The notes beneath the pieces are model-generated. The model was not told the origin of the DNA and did no database searches. It saw only the letters and a program-made list of their open reading frames with translations. From assembly GCF_901000735.1 (NCBI RefSeq), contig NC_081547.1:1054001-1118000 (forward strand): 64,000 bases of DNA. The letters are read 5' to 3'. Position 1 is the first letter of the stretch. The number at the start of each line of letters is the position of its first letter. Both the position numbers and the translations under genes were made by a program. Origin of the DNA: Corylus avellana (lineage: Eukaryota; Streptophyta; Magnoliopsida; Fagales; Betulaceae). Below, one piece after another: positions 59,086 through 64,000 of the stretch.

Positions 59086-60065
59086 AGGGCTGTTAAGTGA
59101 GCGAAGCGTCTCGCGAGCAAGCTCGGGCTCGGCTCGTGCTCGACTCGAATATTAAATGAAGCACTTCATGAACACAAATCTTAGCTCGAATATTAAACGA
59201 AGCAAGCTCGGCTCGACTCGGCTAAGTTCGTGAAGAGCTCGTATAAGCTCGAGTGTGTGTATATATATATATATAAACTAACTAATACATAATTAATTAT
59301 AAATCTCATAATTATTAAAACCTTAAAATTGCATTTATATTTAAGCGTTAGAGAATAGAAAATTCTACACCCTTCGTGATCAAAGAGAGAGAGAGGAATC
59401 ATTAAAAAGACCTCGATTCAATTAAAGCATATCCAAACGAAATGAAGAAGAATCAAGCAGAAACTATTGAGGGAGATTGCGAAAGGCATAAACTATTGAA
59501 GAATCAAACAGACCCAAACACTATCACTACTTGTCTGGTGAGTGAGAGTGAGAGAGTGAGAAATAAGAGTTTAGGTAGAAGATCCTTTGTGACTGGTGAG
59601 GGGGATTGAGAGAGAAACGTTAAAAAAATATTTTTTTGTAGGGGGTGTTGTCCCAATGCAGTATGAATGCAACATGTTAACTTGTCCCACATTGTTAAGA
59701 AAACATCAATCTCCAACTTTGCTTATCTATAAAATGATGCATATCCTCTCTCTTTGAAACCAAATGCCTTGCTGTATTGACTCAGGCTCTATACTCGACT
59801 AGTCAGGCTAAGCAAATGCTCATATGCAAACTAACTTCTCTAAGCTGTTTAAGAGTACTTGAAGTTAAAAAAAAAAAAAATTAAAACAAAAACATTAAAT
59901 ATAAGAGCCAGCTCGCGAGCTGGCTCGGCTCGACTTATTATTAGCTCGAGCTCGATTTTTTTGGCTCACCCTTAAGCTCGACTCGAGCTCGAGCTCGAGT
60001 AAAATTTAAACGAGTCAAACCTGAACAAGGGAAGCTCGCTCAAGCTCGGCTCGTTTACACCCCTA
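59086..60065. mobile_element. hAT-like non-autonomous transposon with 8-bp target duplication
   Basis: Left end AGGGCTGTTAAGTGAGCGAA and right end TCGTTTACACCCCTA are inverted relatives. Both subterminal regions are dense in GCTCG/CGAGC words (GCTCGGCTCG, GAGCTCGAGCTCGAG). It is flanked on both sides by ATGTATAT (59078-59085 and 60066-60073). An 8-bp duplication and TAGGG(C/G)TG-type ends fit the hAT superfamily. About 980 bp, with no transposase frame. Confidence 0.8.
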
Positions 60066-60079
60066 ATGTATATATACCA

Positions 60080-60282
60080 GAAATGGGACTCCTGATTCCA
60101 GATTCCTGATTCCCAAAGCTTCTTGGTTTCGTTTCAAATTATACACAAATTTCAAAATCGCAGAGGGGTGAGAGAGGGCATAACCCTGGTACCTGGCTAG
60201 TGGGCCCGGCCCCTTGTTACATTTGTACGTGTATATATCAAGTGCATGCAGTACCAATTATTTACTAGCCTGAAACAACGTA

Positions 60283-60318
<36 letters not shown>

Positions 60319-61500
60319 GTTTTATAAATATCTTATAGAAATAATATGATAAACTTTATTAGCCATTTAAACTAGACCATATCACATTAATTTTGTGCTA
60401 TAATATTCGTGTAATATTTAGACAGGGACAGCTAGCTCATGACATGACATGACATGACGAGGGCCATGAAGACATATTGTTATATATGTGTAGATCGAAC
60501 TTAAAGTGCATGGAAACAAAGTTAGCTCAGCTCAACGGAACGTATCCAACCATGCATTTGCATATATGATATACGAATATGGGAAGAAATTCACGTCCAT
60601 TGTCTATAAAACAACCACAATTGTATGCTTCAATCGTTTTCACATAATAGCATGGTACGATAATAGGGTAGCAATCGTCATCGATGAGGCATGCAATTAA
60701 AGGGTCGCCTCTCTGTCTCCTTCGCCGTGCATATCTATCGGTCTGTGCGTCTGTCTCTGTACAGTATCACAGATGAAAGCCTGACGGAGCACTGCAGTAA
60801 AAAAAAGCGAGGCTTCAGTGATGCTGTAAATGGGATAGTGTCTCAGGGACTGTGTCGTGAAGAACACGCAAAAGAACACAAATTTCACCCTCGGCCCAAG
60901 AGAATGAAATCTTACTGCCAGTGGTAAAATTCAGTGGATACGGTGCACTCACGGTGCCAGAGATTCCTTACCCGTCTGAAGAAAATGACTATAAGAATGC
61001 GCACTCGTTTCTCTCAAAAACCACAGCTTTTTCGGATCCCCACTTATCTGGGTCTCTACTCTGTACCATGAGCTATGCTGCCTGTTTTATCATATTCTTA
61101 CGACTCATCATTTCAATTACAGTAATGGAAGCTCAGACCACATTGGCCGTTGGATTCTTCCTTTATTAATTTATACCTGGGGATTTATGCCACATGTTCT
61201 ATATTTAATTTTATGGATTTTTTTTTTCTCCTTTTTCAGAAAGTATGTCGTTGATTCTAACTTGGCAAGGGATCTCTTACTTTTGGGCATACATGCGTAC
61301 AAATCTACTTGTTTATATATAATGCAAGTGTTCGAATGTGTATTTTGTGTTTTTTTTTTTTTTTTTTTTTTTGAAACCGGGTAAAAGATCTCATGCTTTG
61401 TGTAAAACTAAACCAATTTGTTGTAATTTTTTTTTTAAAAAAAATTTGGTGGGTATTTTGTTGTAAATTCAGTAGTGTCTAAATTTGTATCCCAATTTCC
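60080..61500. other. Intergenic region
   Basis: No gene recognised. It contains a (TA)n run at 60287-60315 and a TGACA pentamer repeat at about 60440-60458. Open frames of 60-82 codons at 60506-61169 have no recognisable features. Confidence 0.45.
60287..60315. repeat. (TA)n microsatellite
   Basis: TA run of about 29 bp. Confidence 0.9.
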
Positions 61501-61535
61501 CTTTTGGGTACTTTTGATAAGGTTTCCAAAGGTAG

Positions 61536-61663
61536 GTTTTTTTTTTTTTTTTTTTCTTGACATATTCACACAAGGAAAGAATAAGGAAGGATTCGAACTA
61601 GTGACTTTCGCTTTATGAAACATAGTCCACAGCTGATTGAGCTACCTCAGCTCTTAGGAACTA
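61536..61663 (-). mobile_element. tRNA-derived SINE, copy 2
   Basis: On the minus strand: A box TAGCTCAATCAG (61644-61633), B box AGTTCGAATCC (61599-61589), then CTTCCTTATTC, GTGTGAATATGTCAAG and a poly-A tail. It is flanked by AAAGGTAG on both sides (61528-61535 and about 61664-61671), a likely target-site duplication. Same family as 48837-48952. Confidence 0.8.
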
Positions 61664-61886
61664 AAAGGTAGTTTTTAGTTTTGAATTGATTTTTTTTTTT
61701 TTTTTTTTTTTTTTTATGATTTTGAGAAAAGCCCGTACTTAAAAAAGTGGAGAAGCAAGTCACTTATTTCATTTTTTTTTTAACAAATTAGTAAATCATT
61801 TAAAAAATTTTGGGTTTTAGTATTACAGGAGTTACTGATATCAATCAAAAATGATTTGTATAATTTAAGAAGAATTATGATATATA

Positions 61887-62482
61887 GGCTATGTTTGCGA
61901 AGAGGCCGGGCCGGCACTGTAGCTGGAACGGCATTGTTCCAGCTACAGTGCCAACAGCAAAAATTGACTTTTTGCTCTATTATTATTATTATTTAATAAA
62001 GCAAAATATTAAAAAAAAAAAATGAGGAGAAAGGTGGTGTTCCACCACCTCTGCGCTGAAAATGGTGGCCGACACCCCATTTTCCAGCTTTTCTTTTCAC
62101 CCTCGGCCACAATATAGTGGTCAAACCACTCCTCACTCTTCAGTGGGTCATCCGCCACCCCCCAATGTAACTCAGCCTTCGGGCTTTTGCCAGGTGGTCG
62201 CCAATTCTATTATGGGGTGGTTGAAACCACTGTGAGTCAAGTCAGGGACTCAGCCATCTCTCTTATTAAAATGGGGTGGTCCGCCAATTTATTTCTATTA
62301 AGTAAGTGGTTGAACACTCAATTTCTTTTCCCCTCATTTTTTTTTCCTATTATTTTGTTTTCTATTAAAAAAAAAAAAAAAAAAAGCAAAAATTAACTTT
62401 TACTGTTAAGACTATAAGTTAACAGGCACTGTTCCAAATTTACACCAAGCCGGTCTTCGACCTCTTCTTCGCAAACATAGCC
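61887..62482. mobile_element. MITE with perfect 17-bp terminal inverted repeats
   Basis: Starts GGCTATGTTTGCGAAGA and ends with its exact reverse complement. Subterminal parts are also related (GTGCC with TTCC words). The flanks both carry ATA next to the ends, possibly a 3-bp duplication. Inside is a perfect hairpin at 61913-61952 and CCACC/GGTGG-rich sequence. No transposase. Confidence 0.8.
61913..61952. repeat. Perfect 17-bp hairpin inside the MITE
   Basis: GGCACTGTAGCTGGAAC, six bases (GGCATT), then the exact reverse complement. Confidence 0.9.
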
Positions 62483-62489
62483 ATACTTG

Positions 62490-64000
62490 TGGAAATCTTT
62501 TTTTAACACCTCTTCTTTTCTATCATTGTACAAATAATTAGTCTGACTCCCGACAATGAATGACTTCCACAGTACAGAGAACTGCGAGCCATTTTTATTG
62601 TTTGTTCAGAAGCATAACTCTTGCGTCTTTTAATTGATTTGGGATGGCGGTACCCAATATTTGAATCTTACCTTTCTACATGACTATCGATCCTTGGTGA
62701 GATATTATATTAATCACAATAAAAAATCTGTAATTAGTTTTACTGTCAGTATATCAAAGATTTATGATCTCCCTTATAATATTACTTTTTACAGCAATTA
62801 TTTATATTTGTTTCACAAGCGACTATTCAATATTCATGTTAGTGGGGGCAACGAATGGCCCCCCCTCCCCTCCAAAGACCTGTGAAACCTTAAGCCCTCC
62901 TCTAGAGCGCCGTCGCCGCCTCAAGGGGGGGAGGGATGACCGTTGCCTGCATCCCTCCTCCCCTCAACCTCTCCGCTCCGGGTGCTAGTATTTTACTTGA
63001 TGTCCCTAGTTTCAGTGCCCCCTCTCTTCTCCCTCATCCCATCTTTTGCAAGGGTTCCGTCGATCCGGTTGGGCTTGTTTCTGTCTTTGGTGTTTTCTGT
63101 TATGTTGTGCTTGTGTTCTCTTTCGGTGGGTACTGCTTTTGGGGATTTTTACTCAAACTCTCCCTCTCCCTGTTTGTTTATGTGTGCCACCGATCTTCTC
63201 CGCGCACGCTTCGCCGCTCACCTCTCACTGTCGAGTCTTTTCACGCGCCCCTCCCGCGCCAAGCTTTTTGTGCCACCTTCCGCGGCGATTTCCAGCCAGC
63301 TCGCGATCAGCCTCCTCCGACTGCCGTGACCTGCTTTGTGTGTTTTTCGCGTTTATTTTCCTGTATTGTTTTTTTTTTTTCTGTAATTTCTTTTCTTGCA
63401 TTTGTTTTACTGTTCCTTTTATTTTCCTGTATGGTTTTTTCTTTTTGCTTGTAATAATGCTCTCTCCTCCTACTTTGTTGCACCCAGCTGCTGTCCGTTA
63501 TTACTGGTCCAAACCCTTGGGTTGTGGATGTGAACTTTATCCTGGCTTCAGGTCGAGGAGGATGAGTATCGGCTTGGGGGTTTTGCTCTCAAGACCGAGG
63601 AATAAGTATCGGCTTGGGAGTTTTGCTCTCAAGGTCGAGGAATAAGCGCTACCTATGCATTATATGATATCTGTTTGATGCAGATCTTATTTTTAAACCT
63701 AATGATTAGTCATAGGTTAGTGAATGTTGTGTTATAGTTGATTTGGTCTGTTGTTGATGACTGTATCTTTAGCTTTGGCTATGATTTACTTCAGAGCTTT
63801 TTGCTCTGTTTGTAAGAGCTTTAGACTCGCAATTTTTATCAATAAATGAGTATGATAAGTTTCAAATGATAAGTTTCAAAATATATATATACACATTAAG
63901 TCCACCAATGTATTTTTGAAACTTATGTTAAGTCCACCAATATATACATTAAGTCTAACATATACATATGTACATGTTAGTGATTTAAAATATATTTAAA
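62490..64000. other. Window-end region with CT-rich repeat-like sequence
   Basis: 62850-63450 is pyrimidine-rich and GC-elevated on the plus strand with long open frames (up to 199 codons) but no recognised domain. It is followed by a 40-44-bp tandem duplication at 63552-63645, and at 63780-63850 by a tail (TTTGTAAGAGCTTTAGACTC, ATCAATAAATGAG) resembling a retroelement 3' end. It may be a truncated LINE or similar, plus strand. Confidence 0.35.
63552..63645. repeat. Two-copy tandem repeat of about 44 bp
   Basis: Repeated words GGTCGAGGA, GAGTATCGGCTTGGG and GTTTTGCTCTCAAG occur twice in order, with AAGACCGAGGAATAAG and AAGGTCGAGGAATAAG closing the two units. Confidence 0.8.

Noticed and set aside
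61589..61644. tRNA-like A and B boxes as a real tRNA gene
   Set aside because: No cloverleaf closes, and the boxes continue into a body with a poly-A tail and flanking duplication, so a SINE fits better.
1..64000. CRISPR array, prokaryotic operon, integrated virus or biosynthetic cluster
   Set aside because: No spaced direct repeats, no phage or viral genes, and the genes present are unrelated plant nuclear genes with introns.

Overview
The window is nuclear DNA of a flowering plant, almost certainly a rosid-type eudicot. It has AT-rich intergenic DNA, GT-AG introns, many short inverted-repeat elements and microsatellites, and plant-only gene families (PERK kinase, pBrp, OVATE, DUF620, DUF1195, polyol transporters). 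There is no operon, CRISPR array or other prokaryotic feature. Gene models below were built by hand from splice sites, reading-frame continuity and recognised protein families. Exon borders are predictions, but every multi-exon model closes in frame from ATG to stop.

Layout. 1-4.4 kb: intergenic, with at least three fold-back elements and a CT-rich, gene-less segment. 4.4-9.6 kb (minus): U1-70K snRNP protein, 10 coding exons. 11.5-15.0 kb (minus): PERK-type receptor kinase, 8 coding exons plus a 5'-UTR intron. 16.7-19.6 kb (minus): single-coding-exon F-box gene with a long probable 5'-UTR intron. 19.9-20.9 kb: MITEs. 21.7-22.2 kb (minus): small probable plastid membrane protein made of two abutting 37-residue repeats. 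24.1-27.3 kb (minus): ANP32-like LRR/acidic nuclear protein. 27.5-30.3 kb: intergenic. 30.3-33.8 kb (minus): plant-specific TFIIB-related protein pBrp. 35.1-38.8 kb (minus): DUF1195 membrane protein with a 3-kb intron before a tiny last exon. 40.6-43.2 kb (minus): DUF620 protein. 45.3-47.6 and 49.2-51.3 kb (minus): two tandem polyol/sugar-H+ symporters, followed at 53.7 kb by an orphan first exon of a third copy. 56.8-57.9 kb (plus): OVATE family protein, the only recognised plus-strand gene. 58-64 kb: transposon-rich intergenic DNA with a hAT-like element bearing an 8-bp target duplication, a SINE, a MITE with a perfect internal hairpin and a CT-rich repeat-like segment.

How the genes relate. 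They do not form one pathway. Several are housekeeping or regulatory: splicing (U1-70K), transcription (pBrp, OVATE), protein turnover (F-box), chromatin/phosphatase regulation (ANP32-like), cell-wall signalling (PERK) and polyol transport. From memory, gene order matches two or three Arabidopsis segments interleaved here: At3g50670/At3g50690, At4g36650-At4g36670 and At2g18470-At2g18500. This suggests an ancestral, less fractionated gene order. I did not find a convincing new biological system. The items most worth a second look are the decaying transporter array, the long U1-70K intron 6, the duplicated-repeat plastid protein and several young-looking small mobile elements.
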